The notes: generated by a model not told the origin, from the sequence alone. A stretch of DNA of 64,000 bases from an uncultured Bacteroidia bacterium (GCA_902799345.1 CADBZW010000003.1:88300-152299), one strand, 5' to 3'; positions 42,296-50,954 are shown, counted from the stretch's first letter. Translations and numbers: made by a program.

Positions 42296-44158
42296 TTACT
42301 TGGCGATGACAACGCGTTGGACGCTGTTGTTGCCATTGTTGTCGTAGATGCTGAAGAAGTAGACACCTGATTCAACATTCATGTCGATGTTGTTGACCAT
42401 GTTGTCGAGCTTCACGATGCGGACGAGTTGACCAGCCACATTGTAGATAGCCACGCTATTCAGGTTCTCGCCTTCGAGGGTGACCTGTGACTTGGCGGGG
42501 TTAGGATAGATGCTAGCCAATTGAGTTTCGCTTTCGGAAACACCAACTTCGCCAACATGCAGTGAAATCGGGATAATCACACTTTCAGCTTCAGGATCAT
42601 TGGTGATGAACATGATAGAAGCTTCATAGGTATGATCTTCTTCAAGACCGATCGAGTTCAAAGTGATGCTTACCACATCAGATTGGCCAATCAAAATTGA
42701 GCCATCAGGTCTGCTCATAGTAGCCCATGTGGTATTCTGCATAGGAGTGCCTTGCACATTGGCACGCAGATGCAAGCAGCCATAATCCTCGCTCAAATTT
42801 TCGGGAGAGAGGGGCTCGAAAGCGCCACCGCCACCCGTGCGGATGAAACCACTATTCTCGGCATAGGAAGCGCCGTCAAACACGATGCCATGACCACCGA
42901 CGGCTTGAGTGAACTCACAAGAAATCCACACATTGAAACCAGTCAGTTCAACGGGCGTATCGAAAGTAGCGACGGTCCAATCTTCATGGTTGATCTCAGA
43001 ATAAGGTATGGTCTTCTCGGCCAACAATTCACCAGGTTGGCCAAACAAACCTTGAGAATAAACGCGGAACACAAGAGGCGTATTCTCTTCCAGTCCGAAG
43101 CCAGAGGACGATTCAACCATGTAATACTGAGCGCTAATAATGCTTGTACCCATGGCAGCGCCTGCATAACTAGAGCCGGGGAACAGCGTAGCCACTTCAA
43201 CCAAAGTGGGAGTTTCCCAGTTGTAGCCAACCAAGCTAGTTTCAGTATTGGGTTCTGCGTCGTAATTGATTTGAGAAACAGCGGTGCCGCCTTCGCCTGA
43301 ACCGAAATCAATCCAGCCAGTCCATTCACCGATCGTGGTGCCTTCAGCATTGGAGATGGTCAGATCGACCGAAGAGAAGTCGTCCACTTCGATATCTGCC
43401 TCAATGGCTTCGGGATCGAAAGTGAGATGAGCAATGGATTCGCCGCTGAGCTTAGTATAGCTGAAATTGTCGAGATAATACATGGAGTTAGCAGCATTCT
43501 GAGGCGGGAAGAAGTCCATGGCAGCCAACTTACGGCCAACTGTAGCAGTACCTGCGCTGTTCAAGCTCCAAGTCCATGAGTGGATCAATTGTTCTTCCTC
43601 ACCGGGAGCGGTATAGTAATACTCGGCGACATCGTTGTCGGTATCAACATGCAAACGGAAGTGCATCCAGGCGTCATAAACGGGCGTAATGGAGGCTGCG
43701 TTTGAGCCACCAGCACTGATGGTACCTTGACCGGGAGCGTGAGTGCCGCTACCCGTCATGTGAAGATAGCATTCCAAAGCCCAAGTGCTACCACTGCCAT
43801 TGAAATCGTGCAGAATGTTGAAGTAAGCATTCTTTCCATTGGGGACCAAGATGTCGAATTCAAGGTCGTAAATACCACTTTGTTCATCGCCAAGCAGCAA
43901 CACTTGGTCGACGCCATAGGTAAGATAACCGCATTTCGTGCCATCGAAGTCAGCGACGACGCCGTCTTCGCTGCCACCAGGAGCGTTGCTCCAAGTGGTC
44001 CACCAGTCGTTACCGGCAGCCACAGCTTCAGCAGCAATCTTGTTGCCCACAGTGTAGCTCTCAAAGCCATCACTGATCAAGACTTGAGGCTCTTGAGCCA
44101 TCAGGTTACCACCCAAAAGAAGGGCAGCAGCCAATGAAAGTAAAGATACTTTTTTCAT
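42296..44158 (-). CDS. T9SS-secreted protein with lectin-like N-terminal domain
   Basis: A 620-residue exported protein (MKKVSLLSLAAALLLGGNLM then AQ). Residues about 28-240 look like a concanavalin/laminin-G-type beta-sandwich (DGFESYTVGNKIAAEAV, DLEFDILVPNGKNAYFNILH, WMHFRLHVDTDNDVAEYYY). The middle (about 330-480) has segments such as VFRVYSQGLFGQPGELLAEK seen in secreted multidomain Bacteroidota proteins. The C-terminus is a type A T9SS sorting domain (ASIYPNPAKSQVTLEGENL ... ESGVYFFSIYD). It is monocistronic, with its own promoter and terminator. Probably a surface or matrix protein; ligand unknown. Confidence 0.83.
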   Translation of the reverse strand: MKKVSLLSLAAALLLGGNLMAQEPQVLISDGFESYTVGNKIAAEAVAAGNDWWTTWSNAPGGSEDGVVADFDGTKCGYLTYGVDQVLLLGDEQSGIYDLEFDILVPNGKNAYFNILHDFNGSGSTWALECYLHMTGSGTHAPGQGTISAGGSNAASITPVYDAWMHFRLHVDTDNDVAEYYYTAPGEEEQLIHSWTWSLNSAGTATVGRKLAAMDFFPPQNAANSMYYLDNFSYTKLSGESIAHLTFDPEAIEADIEVDDFSSVDLTISNAEGTTIGEWTGWIDFGSGEGGTAVSQINYDAEPNTETSLVGYNWETPTLVEVATLFPGSSYAGAAMGTSIISAQYYMVESSSGFGLEENTPLVFRVYSQGLFGQPGELLAEKTIPYSEINHEDWTVATFDTPVELTGFNVWISCEFTQAVGGHGIVFDGASYAENSGFIRTGGGGAFEPLSPENLSEDYGCLHLRANVQGTPMQNTTWATMSRPDGSILIGQSDVVSITLNSIGLEEDHTYEASIMFITNDPEAESVIIPISLHVGEVGVSESETQLASIYPNPAKSQVTLEGENLNSVAIYNVAGQLVRIVKLDNMVNNIDMNVESGVYFFSIYDNNGNNSVQRVVIAK

Positions 44159-44223
44159 TTTGTTGTAATTTTAGTTAGTTATTGGATTAAGTGTTCGTTC
44201 AAAATTGTGCAAAAAACACGGTG

Positions 44224-44231
44224 CAAATATA
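44224..44231 (-). promoter_or_regulatory. -7 promoter element of the 620-residue cargo gene
   Basis: TATATTTG on the minus strand; CTTG lies about 18 nt upstream of it. Confidence 0.6.
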
Positions 44232-44270
44232 ACTATTTTTTGTTTGGCGCAAGTGATTGGGGGGATTTTT

Positions 44271-44390
44271 TTAGTTTAGAGTTTAGAGTTTAGAGGCAGT
44301 GGGGAGTTTAGAGTTGGGAGTTGTTCAGTTGTTCAGTTGGGAGTTGTTCAGTTGGGAGGTTTGAGGTAGGAGGTTTGAGATGGGAGGTTT
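44271..44390. repeat. mixed short tandem repeats
   Basis: Three AGTTTAG units (about 44273-44295), then GGGAGTTGTTCAGTT repeats and GGAGGTTTGAG repeats. It fills the gap between two minus-strand genes; no gene is seen here. Confidence 0.7.
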
Positions 44391-44458
44391 CATTCGATGC
44401 AATCAGAAATGGGAGACGCCTTAGTTAAGGAAAAAGACGTTCGTATCTATGAAAACTC

Positions 44459-44719
44459 TCATGACTCTTGGTTTGAATATTTCTCAGTAAGATATTCTTC
44501 CTTAGCTTTCTTCCAGTCATCAGTATCGCTCTCCTCGAACACGCCAATCATTGCCCTGATTTTAGCCTTCTGTTCAGCGCGTTTCTTAGCCTGCAAGGTT
44601 TCCTCGTCCCGGTAAATAGCGGATATGGCATCAAGGATTCTTTTCCACAAAGAAGTATCAGTCTTGTCGAACCGCTGAAGCAATTCCATCGTGTCGGATT
44701 GTAAGTCTATTGCTGTCAT
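44459..44719 (-). CDS. small acidic helical protein, unknown
   Basis: An 86-residue protein (MTAIDLQSDTMELLQRFDKT ... WKRILDAISAIYRDEETLQA). The C-terminal half is charged and helical. Its size and opening resemble chromosomal antitoxins of Bacteroidota, but no toxin-like gene is adjacent, so that is speculation. A clear promoter lies 21 nt upstream, supporting that it is expressed. Confidence 0.55.
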   Translation of the reverse strand: MTAIDLQSDTMELLQRFDKTDTSLWKRILDAISAIYRDEETLQAKKRAEQKAKIRAMIGVFEESDTDDWKKAKEEYLTEKYSNQES

Positions 44720-44739
44720 AATTGTTATCTATTTTGTTG

Positions 44740-44747
44740 CAAAAATA
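44740..44747 (-). promoter_or_regulatory. -7 promoter element of the 86-residue protein gene
   Basis: TATTTTTG on the minus strand, followed by GCAACA. Confidence 0.55.
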
Positions 44748-44784
44748 AACAAAAAGCGAAAAACCAAGTGTATTTGATTGAAAT

Positions 44785-45579
44785 TTACTTCTTTTCTGCG
44801 GATTCTGCGTGAGGCAATTTGGCTTCTTTCCAAAATGCTATCATCTCGTCAAGGGTGAGGTGCTGCACGCCTTTGCCTTGCTCACGGGCCTTTTGTTCAA
44901 TGTAGGCGAAACGCTCACGGAATTTCTTGTTGGTCTTCTCCAAGGCATCGTCGGGGTTCACGCCGATGTAGTTGCCGTAGGCAGCCAAGGCGAAAAGCAG
45001 GTCGCCGAATTCAGCTTCGATATTTTCTTGGTTATCAGGTTTTTGCAATTCTTCAAAGAGTTCTTTTTTCTCCTCCTCCACCTTCTGCCAAGCCTGTTCG
45101 GCATCGGGCCAGCGGAAGCCCACGCCTGCGGTCTTCTGCGCCATGCGGTAGGCTTTCAGCACCGACGGCAACCCTTCGGGCACGCCTCCCAGCACGCTTC
45201 GGTTGTGCTCACGCTCCAACTTGATTTTCTCCCAGTTCTGCTCCACCTGCTCGGCGTTCTCAACATGCTCGTTGCCGAAGATATGCGGATGGCGCACGAT
45301 CATCTTCTCGCAGATGCCGTTGAGCACATCGGCGATGTCGAAGGCACCCTGCTCCTGCCCTATCTTGGCATAGAAAACGAGATGCAACATGAGGTCGCCG
45401 AGTTCTTTCTTCACCTCGTTGAGGTCATCGTTGAGGATGGCTTGGCTGAGTTCGTAGGTTTCCTCGATGGTAAGGTGGCGGAGGCTGTGGATGGTTTGGG
45501 TGCTGTCCCAAGGGCAGCCCGCACGCACCGCGTCCATGATATTCAAAAGCCGCTTGAAGGCTTGTAGTCTTTCGTCCAT
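44785..45579 (-). CDS. mazG: nucleoside triphosphate pyrophosphohydrolase MazG
   Basis: MazG hydrolyses NTPs/dNTPs to NMP and PPi for house-cleaning and stress control. The 264-residue two-domain form is normal. First domain: GCPWDSTQTIHSLRHLTIEE, ETYELSQAI, ELGDLMLHLVFYAKI (EEXXE-12-EXXD metal site), IVRHPHIFG. Second domain: GFRWPDAEQAWQKVEEEKKE and IEAEFGDLLFALAAYGNYIG. Promoter at 45596-45603. Confidence 0.94.
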   Translation of the reverse strand: MDERLQAFKRLLNIMDAVRAGCPWDSTQTIHSLRHLTIEETYELSQAILNDDLNEVKKELGDLMLHLVFYAKIGQEQGAFDIADVLNGICEKMIVRHPHIFGNEHVENAEQVEQNWEKIKLEREHNRSVLGGVPEGLPSVLKAYRMAQKTAGVGFRWPDAEQAWQKVEEEKKELFEELQKPDNQENIEAEFGDLLFALAAYGNYIGVNPDDALEKTNKKFRERFAYIEQKAREQGKGVQHLTLDEMIAFWKEAKLPHAESAEKK

Positions 45580-45595
45580 AATGTATGTAACTTTC

Positions 45596-45603
45596 CAAAA
45601 TTA
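45596..45603 (-). promoter_or_regulatory. -7 promoter element of mazG
   Basis: TAATTTTG on the minus strand, 16 nt before the mazG ATG. Confidence 0.6.
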
Positions 45604-45843
45604 AACTGCATTAATATAAGCTTTTTAGCTGTAAGCAATCAGCCGTCAGCTTTCAGCTTGGTAGGACCATGGCTGACTGCTGACGGCCAAATCTCTTGCC
45701 TTTTATGTAAACTGATTTTGCTCATCTACTTATAGAAATAAAGCGCAAAAATAGGTAATTTTGGGAATACACTTCGTGTAGAAATCGCTCAAAAATCAAA
45801 ACAAAATCCTTCACAATCCCCATCGTACAATTACCCTATCGGA

Positions 45844-45941
45844 CAAGAAATCTTTCAAAAACCAAAATGAAACCCTTCAAAATCAAAACAATAGGCAAAA
45901 CATTTTTGATAGATTTTGAAATGATTTTGACAGATTTCTTG
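45844..45941. repeat. 98-bp long imperfect inverted repeat
   Basis: CAAGAAATCT (45844-45853) pairs with AGATTTCTTG (45932-45941), extended by CAAAA/TTTTG and by TTCAAAATC (45876-45884) with GATTTTGAA (45912-45920); one asymmetric bulge. It could be a miniature mobile element or a regulatory hairpin. Confidence 0.6.
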
Positions 45942-45972
45942 CGAAGCAATCCCATAATAATAGCCATTTTTG

Positions 45973-45980
45973 TACTTTTG
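45973..45980 (+). promoter_or_regulatory. -7 promoter element of the PagL-like gene
   Basis: TACTTTTG ends only 8 nt before ATG 45989, implying a leaderless or near-leaderless mRNA. Confidence 0.55.
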
Positions 45981-45988
45981 CAGGCTCA

Positions 45989-47188
45989 ATGGGAAGACAA
46001 AAAAGCCATATCATCCTTTTTGTTCTGCTTACCTTATTAATAATAAGTACGACAGCGAAAGCCCAAATCAGCCATCGAAACTATGAGATCGAGGCCAAGG
46101 TGCATTATGGCTACATGTATTTCCAGAACGACCAATACCACTCAGCCTTAGGACGTTACAGCCGCCACACACCTTCTTACGAGTTGTCGATTCATCGCAA
46201 CACCTACGGCGAGAACCGTTGGGAGGTGCTGCACAACTACCCGTCTATCGGCCTCACCTTCTATTACTCGGACTTCAACCACGACAGCATCACAGCCGAG
46301 CTGGGCCGTGTGTTTGCCCTCTACCCTTTCATCAACTTCCCCATCACGCCGAGCGAGACGAGCAAGCTGACGTTTAAGTTGGGCGTGGGGTTGTCGTGGC
46401 TCACCAACAAGTTCGACCCAAAAGAAAACTACCACAACTACGCCATAGGCTCGCACCTGAACGCTGCCGTTAACCTGTCGTTTGAATACCGTCAGCGCAT
46501 CGTCGAGCGCCTGCATTGGGTGCTTTCGGCCGGCCTGACCCACTTCTCGAACGGAGCCACGAGGAGTCCCAACATGGGCATCAACATCTTCAGTGTGGCC
46601 ACGGGCCTTTCGTGGTATCTGATGTCGCCTAAGACGCACATCGACAAGCGGTTGCGACCCAAGCATTATCTCTTCGAGTTCGACGGCAAGAAGCATTTCG
46701 TCACCGACTACCAATACACGTTTGGCATCAAGGACATGAGCCAACAATATGGCGCACACCAGTATTTCTTCGTCCACGACTTGGCGGTCAACTTCATGTT
46801 CCAACTCAGCGAGCGCGACCGTCTAGGCATGGGTGTAGAGTTCGTCTACGACAACTCCGACAAGATCACCAAGCCCGACTGGGATTTCTACCTCAAGCCC
46901 GGCTTGTTGATATCCTACGAGATGATGCTCGACCGCCTCAGCTTCATGTTCAACGTGGGGTTGCGCAACAACACGCCGCTCACCTCGAAACAATTCGGCA
47001 TGTTGTTCTACCAAAAGGTGGCCCTCCGCTATTACATCACCGACGGATTGTTTGCCACCCTCGCCTTCACCACCTACGACATCAAGGCCGACTTCATCAG
47101 CGTCGGCGTAGGATACCATATCCAACACAAATATTACCTACCGCAACATGCAAAGAAACGTTATCGCAGTCCTATTTTCCCTCGTTAG
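45989..47188 (+). CDS. PagL-like lipid A deacylase (acyloxyacyl hydrolase family)
   Basis: A 399-residue outer-membrane barrel with a signal peptide (HIILFVLLTLLIISTTAKAQ). The PagL signature GLTHFSNGATRSPNMGINIF holds the catalytic pair His185 and Ser187 and the SPNMGIN motif. PagL removes the 3-O-linked acyl chain from lipid A at the outer membrane. The barrel-forming C-terminal half (DRLGMGVEFVYDNS, LSFMFNVGLRNNTP, DGLFATLAFTTYDIKAD) is longer than in Proteobacterial PagL (about 150-190 residues), as in other Bacteroidota homologues. It overlaps the GIN lipoprotein gene by 41 bp. Confidence 0.8.
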   Translation: MGRQKSHIILFVLLTLLIISTTAKAQISHRNYEIEAKVHYGYMYFQNDQYHSALGRYSRHTPSYELSIHRNTYGENRWEVLHNYPSIGLTFYYSDFNHDSITAELGRVFALYPFINFPITPSETSKLTFKLGVGLSWLTNKFDPKENYHNYAIGSHLNAAVNLSFEYRQRIVERLHWVLSAGLTHFSNGATRSPNMGINIFSVATGLSWYLMSPKTHIDKRLRPKHYLFEFDGKKHFVTDYQYTFGIKDMSQQYGAHQYFFVHDLAVNFMFQLSERDRLGMGVEFVYDNSDKITKPDWDFYLKPGLLISYEMMLDRLSFMFNVGLRNNTPLTSKQFGMLFYQKVALRYYITDGLFATLAFTTYDIKADFISVGVGYHIQHKYYLPQHAKKRYRSPIFPR

Positions 47189-47903
47189 CCTGATGTTCAC
47201 CTCGTGCCAGAAGATGGTCTTCAGCAACGGAGAGCCCATCACTGAAGAACGTAGCGTAGACGAAAGCTTCACCGTGGTCTCGATGTTCAACAACGTGAAC
47301 GTCAAGCTGGTGCATAGCCAACATCCGCGCTTGGAGCTCACCTGCCCGAAAAACCTCATTGAAAAAGTGACCACCGAAGTCATGGGCGACACATTGATAA
47401 TTCGGAACGAGAACGACTTCAACTGGATCCGCAGCTACGACTATAGCATAGACCTGACGGTATATTACGACAGCCTTCGCTCTGTCAACTTCTATTCCAT
47501 CGGCAGGCTTCAATCCCTCGATTCCCTCAAAGGCATGAGGGCCATCGACACTGTCAGTACCCGCACCTTCATACTCAGGATACTGGAAGGTTCGGGCGAC
47601 ATCGACTTGACCTTCGACTGCAACATTCTGAAAACCGTGTTCAACAACGGCACCTCAAAAGTAACCCTCGATGGCTATGCAGGTTATGCCGAGCACTACC
47701 TGAAGAGCTATGGCGTAATCCATGCCGAAAACATGAAATCCAACATTGTCAAAGTAATGTCACATTCGACCAACGACATTTATGTTTGGCCCAATTCATC
47801 GCTATTTGCCTATCTTCATAATATTGGAAATGCTTACTATAGAGGATACCCTTGGATAGACGAACACTGCTACAGCGAGGGAAGAGTCATCAAATTGGAA
47901 TAA
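47148..47903 (+). CDS. GIN-domain (DUF2807) lipoprotein
   Basis: A 251-residue lipoprotein (lipobox LMFTSC, Cys20). The remainder is a right-handed beta-helix-like GIN domain: EERSVDESFTVVSMFNNVNV, KLVHSQHPRLELTCPKNLIE, DTLIIRNENDFNW, RILEGSGDIDLTFDCN. These head-GIN proteins are common in Bacteroidota; role unknown, possibly adhesion or envelope binding. The start lies 41 bp inside the upstream gene in another frame, so the two are coupled; it could still be expressed separately. Confidence 0.78.
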   Translation: MQRNVIAVLFSLVSLMFTSCQKMVFSNGEPITEERSVDESFTVVSMFNNVNVKLVHSQHPRLELTCPKNLIEKVTTEVMGDTLIIRNENDFNWIRSYDYSIDLTVYYDSLRSVNFYSIGRLQSLDSLKGMRAIDTVSTRTFILRILEGSGDIDLTFDCNILKTVFNNGTSKVTLDGYAGYAEHYLKSYGVIHAENMKSNIVKVMSHSTNDIYVWPNSSLFAYLHNIGNAYYRGYPWIDEHCYSEGRVIKLE

Positions 47904-48001
47904 AGTCAAAAACGCAGGTAAAACTTTTGTTTTTGGTACGATATTTGTAAGTTTTCAAGCGGATAAACCTAATCATATCGAACAAGTAAACACTCAATAC
48001 C

Positions 48002-49411
48002 ATGAAAACATTCAGAATCCTTCCGATTATTGCCTTAATGGCCTTCGTCAGCTGCTCGGCGAACCGCCAGACGGCCAAAGACGACACCTATTACTCGCCT
48101 TACGGCAACACCGGCAGTCGGATGGCTACCAGCAACGGCTCCTATGTGAGTCCTAGCATTAGCAGCAACTCGGAATACGACTACCAAACCTACTATTCCG
48201 ACAGCAAGAACTACGTCAACAATGCGGACCCCGTCTACCAGACCACGGAGACGGTGACCGACACGAACGGCGTTGTCTACACCACCACCGAGACCTACTA
48301 TGATGCCGACTTTGCCAGCCGCATCAAGCGCTTCGGCACACAAGCCTCCTCAACGCGCGACTACTATGACGACTACTACACGGGTGGCTATGGCGGCGAC
48401 ACCTACGTCTATGTGAACAGCTATGACCCCTTTTACTGGGACTACTACCCGCGCTTCTACTGGAGCTGGGGCTATCGTCCCTATTGGAGCACCTATTGGA
48501 GCTGGAATTGGTATTGGGGCCCTTCATACAGCTACTGGGGTTGGGATCCCTATTGGAACTGCGGCTACTGCAGCCCGTATTGGCACCACCACCATCACCA
48601 CTACTATAGCCATTACAATGATTGGAACCACAGTGGCGGCGGACACCATACTAGCGGTGGCAGCGGCTTCGGCAACTATGTGGCAAGCGTGCGACATGGC
48701 AACAACACGAACGGTTCGATGAGCTACGGCAATGCGCCGCAAAGCGGTCGTCATAGCAACACCAACGGTAGCATGTCGGGCAGCACGAACTCCAGCGCCA
48801 GAGTCAACAACAGCGGCACCACTACTTCGATACGTCCCACTATCAGCGGCAGCAACTCGGTCCGTCCGAGTGCCAACGGCACCGTCAGCAGACCTACCAC
48901 AAGCAGCCGTCCTACGATAAGCAGCCGTCCTACGACTAGCGGCAGCACCAACGTGCGTCCAAGTAGCGGAACATCAAGCAGCCGTCCTTCCAGCAGCAGC
49001 GCCAGCGCGAGTAGCCGTCCCTCCAGCAGCGCCAGCCAGAGCAACCCGCAGAACTACACCTCGCCCAACAGCAGCCGTCCCTCACGCTCCAGCTCAGAGT
49101 ACGTGCGTCCGCAGAACTCACAAGGCTCCTCCTCTTCGCGTCCGAGTGGCACGCACAGCGGCAGCTACAACAGGCCCAGCTCTTCGAGCGGCAGCTACAG
49201 CAGACCCAGCTCTTCCTCAAGCAGAGGCAGCTCGTCGAGCGGCAGCTACAACCGCAGCAGCTCGCCTTCGAGAAGCTCCTCATCGAGTGTAGGACGCAGT
49301 TCCGGAAGCAGCTACAGTGGCGGCAGCCGTAGCTCAGGCGGTGGCAGCAGCCACAGCAGCTCAAGCAGTCACAGCAGCGGCCGTTCGGGTGGCGGCGGTG
49401 GAAGAAGATAA
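48002..49411 (+). CDS. aromatic- and Ser/Arg-rich lipoprotein, unknown
   Basis: A 469-residue protein with lipobox LMAFVSC (Cys18). Three compositional zones: an Asn/Ser/Tyr/Thr-rich head (20-140); a Trp/Tyr-rich zone about 141-205 ending in a run of six His (PYWSTYWSWNWYWGPSYSYW, then PYWHHHHHH); and a long low-complexity tail of Ser, Arg-Pro-Ser and Gly repeats (SSRPSSSS and RPTTSSRPT patterns). It is not a known enzyme. The aromatic zone could interact with glycan or metal (His run), but this is speculative. It follows the GIN lipoprotein by 98 bp. Confidence 0.72.
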   Translation: MKTFRILPIIALMAFVSCSANRQTAKDDTYYSPYGNTGSRMATSNGSYVSPSISSNSEYDYQTYYSDSKNYVNNADPVYQTTETVTDTNGVVYTTTETYYDADFASRIKRFGTQASSTRDYYDDYYTGGYGGDTYVYVNSYDPFYWDYYPRFYWSWGYRPYWSTYWSWNWYWGPSYSYWGWDPYWNCGYCSPYWHHHHHHYYSHYNDWNHSGGGHHTSGGSGFGNYVASVRHGNNTNGSMSYGNAPQSGRHSNTNGSMSGSTNSSARVNNSGTTTSIRPTISGSNSVRPSANGTVSRPTTSSRPTISSRPTTSGSTNVRPSSGTSSSRPSSSSASASSRPSSSASQSNPQNYTSPNSSRPSRSSSEYVRPQNSQGSSSSRPSGTHSGSYNRPSSSSGSYSRPSSSSSRGSSSSGSYNRSSSPSRSSSSSVGRSSGSSYSGGSRSSGGGSSHSSSSSHSSGRSGGGGGRR

Positions 49412-49441
49412 TTTCCGAACCATGACAATATTTTAATGATA

Positions 49442-49486
49442 AAAGACTACCTTTGCCGCCCAATAGCAAGGTAGTCTTTGTTTTTA
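49442..49486 (+). terminator. hairpin terminator of the aromatic-rich lipoprotein gene, overlapping the next promoter
   Basis: AAAGACTACCTT (49442-49453) and AAGGTAGTCTTT (49468-49479) form a perfect 12-bp stem with a 14-nt loop, followed by GTTTTT. The left arm contains most of the -7 element TACCTTTG of the downstream gene. Confidence 0.7.
49448..49455 (+). promoter_or_regulatory. -7 promoter element of the FadL-like gene
   Basis: TACCTTTG, followed by CCGCCCAATAGCAA (49456-49469); leader about 35 nt to ATG 49498. An in-frame TTG at 49453 is inside this element and is not the start. Confidence 0.6.
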
Positions 49487-49497
49487 TCCTTTTCACG

Positions 49498-50949
49498 ATG
49501 AAGAAAATCCTTACCATAGCCTTTGTGCTCCTCATCCCTGTGGCCATGTTTGCGCAAGGCGTCGACGATGCGAACCTTTTCTCGCAGACCTACTACCAAG
49601 GCACCGCCAAGGCCTTGGGCATGGGCAACGCCATGGGGGCAGTAGGTGGCGACATGACCGCCGTATGCATCAACCCCGCTGGCATGGGCATCTACCGCAG
49701 CAGCGAAATCACCGCTTCGCTCAACCTGCTTGACAACTACAGCACCTCCACCTATTATGGCGACAAGAAGGATGGAAACATATTCCGTTTCTCCATCCCC
49801 AACCTCGGCTTTGTCTTCGCCAAAGAGCGAAGCAACTACAAAGCCTTGCGTTATACGCAACTTGGCTTCGGGCTCACACGCACCAACGACTTCAACATGC
49901 GCACCAACGCTTTGGGCATCAACCCAAGCAGTTCCATGGTCGACAATTACCTTGCCCGAATGGACGGCTGTCCGGAAGACGATTTACAAGACGTCTTCCC
50001 CTATGACATCTATCCCGCGTATAAGACCGAGCTCATCGCTCTTTATGGCCCCCCTGAGGAACCTTACTATGGCAGTCCCGTTCCCCAAGGCAACATCTGG
50101 CAGGGACAGGAATGTGACTTCAAAGGACGTTCCGAATCCTGGACCTTCGCAGGCAGCGCCAACTTCTTCGACAAGCTGTTCATCGGCATCAGCGTCGACT
50201 TGGCCCATACCAAGAGATTCGGCACCAAGGTGTTCAAGGAAAGCCGCGTTGAAGGCACCGAGACCGACTTCAACCAATGGAGCTTCACTGAAGACCTCAG
50301 CTCGACGGGCTGGGGCGGCAACGCCAAGGTCGGCTTCATCTACCATGCCACACCTTGGTTCCGTTTCGGCGCCGCCTTCCACTCCCCCACGCTCTACGCT
50401 TTCTCGGAGAAGTGGCAGACCACGACCGAGACGGAGATAAACTGGGCACCCGATAAAAGCCTCAGTCCGGAGTCGAATTACGAATACACCTTCATCAGCC
50501 CACTGAAATGTTTGGGGAGCCTGGCGTTCGTCGTCGGGCAGCAAGGCATGATCAGTCTCGACGTGGAATACCTCAACTATGGCGCAGCGCGGTTCAGGGC
50601 CAGCGACTTCGACTACAGCCCGACCAACGAAAGCATCAAGGAGAGCCTGGGGCACACCGCCAACTTCCGCCTCGGCACCGAGTGGTATTTAGGCGGCACC
50701 TATCTCAGATTCGGCACGGCCTATTACGGCAGTCCATTTGGCCTAGGCCAGGCGGGAGGCAGCGTCAAGAAAGCGTCATGCGGCATCAGCGTCCCTGTCT
50801 CAGCCAGCACCACTTTCGATTTCGCCTATGAGCTGTCGCACGGAAGAACATTCAACACACTTTACGATGCGGGTGACCTCGGCATCGAATCCGTCACGCA
50901 CAGCCATTACAGGCATCTCCTGCTGACGACGCTGAAGATACGCTTCTAA
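49498..50949 (+). CDS. FadL/OmpP1-family outer-membrane protein
   Basis: A 483-residue beta-barrel with signal peptide MKKILTIAFVLLIPVAMFAQ. The N-terminus has the family block QGTAKALGMGNAMGAVGG then DMTAVCINPAGMGIYRSSEI, shared by FadL-type channels (and by PorV, which is also FadL-like). Strands continue to DFAYELSHGRTF and the terminal HYRHLLLTTLKIRF, a typical outer-membrane C-terminal phenylalanine. It probably imports a hydrophobic substrate; the substrate is unknown. Monocistronic; a palindromic terminator separates it from the convergent zinc-ribbon gene. Confidence 0.83.
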   Translation: MKKILTIAFVLLIPVAMFAQGVDDANLFSQTYYQGTAKALGMGNAMGAVGGDMTAVCINPAGMGIYRSSEITASLNLLDNYSTSTYYGDKKDGNIFRFSIPNLGFVFAKERSNYKALRYTQLGFGLTRTNDFNMRTNALGINPSSSMVDNYLARMDGCPEDDLQDVFPYDIYPAYKTELIALYGPPEEPYYGSPVPQGNIWQGQECDFKGRSESWTFAGSANFFDKLFIGISVDLAHTKRFGTKVFKESRVEGTETDFNQWSFTEDLSSTGWGGNAKVGFIYHATPWFRFGAAFHSPTLYAFSEKWQTTTETEINWAPDKSLSPESNYEYTFISPLKCLGSLAFVVGQQGMISLDVEYLNYGAARFRASDFDYSPTNESIKESLGHTANFRLGTEWYLGGTYLRFGTAYYGSPFGLGQAGGSVKKASCGISVPVSASTTFDFAYELSHGRTFNTLYDAGDLGIESVTHSHYRHLLLTTLKIRF

Positions 50950-50954
50950 ATGAA

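Larger units (their letters stand above)
45604..45988. other. gene-free AT-rich gap with repeats between mazG and the PagL-like gene
   Basis: Holds a CAGCCGTCAGC / GCTGACTGCTGACGG inverted repeat (about 45638-45690), a long imperfect hairpin (45844-45941) and the PagL-gene promoter. No coding potential is seen. Confidence 0.7.
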
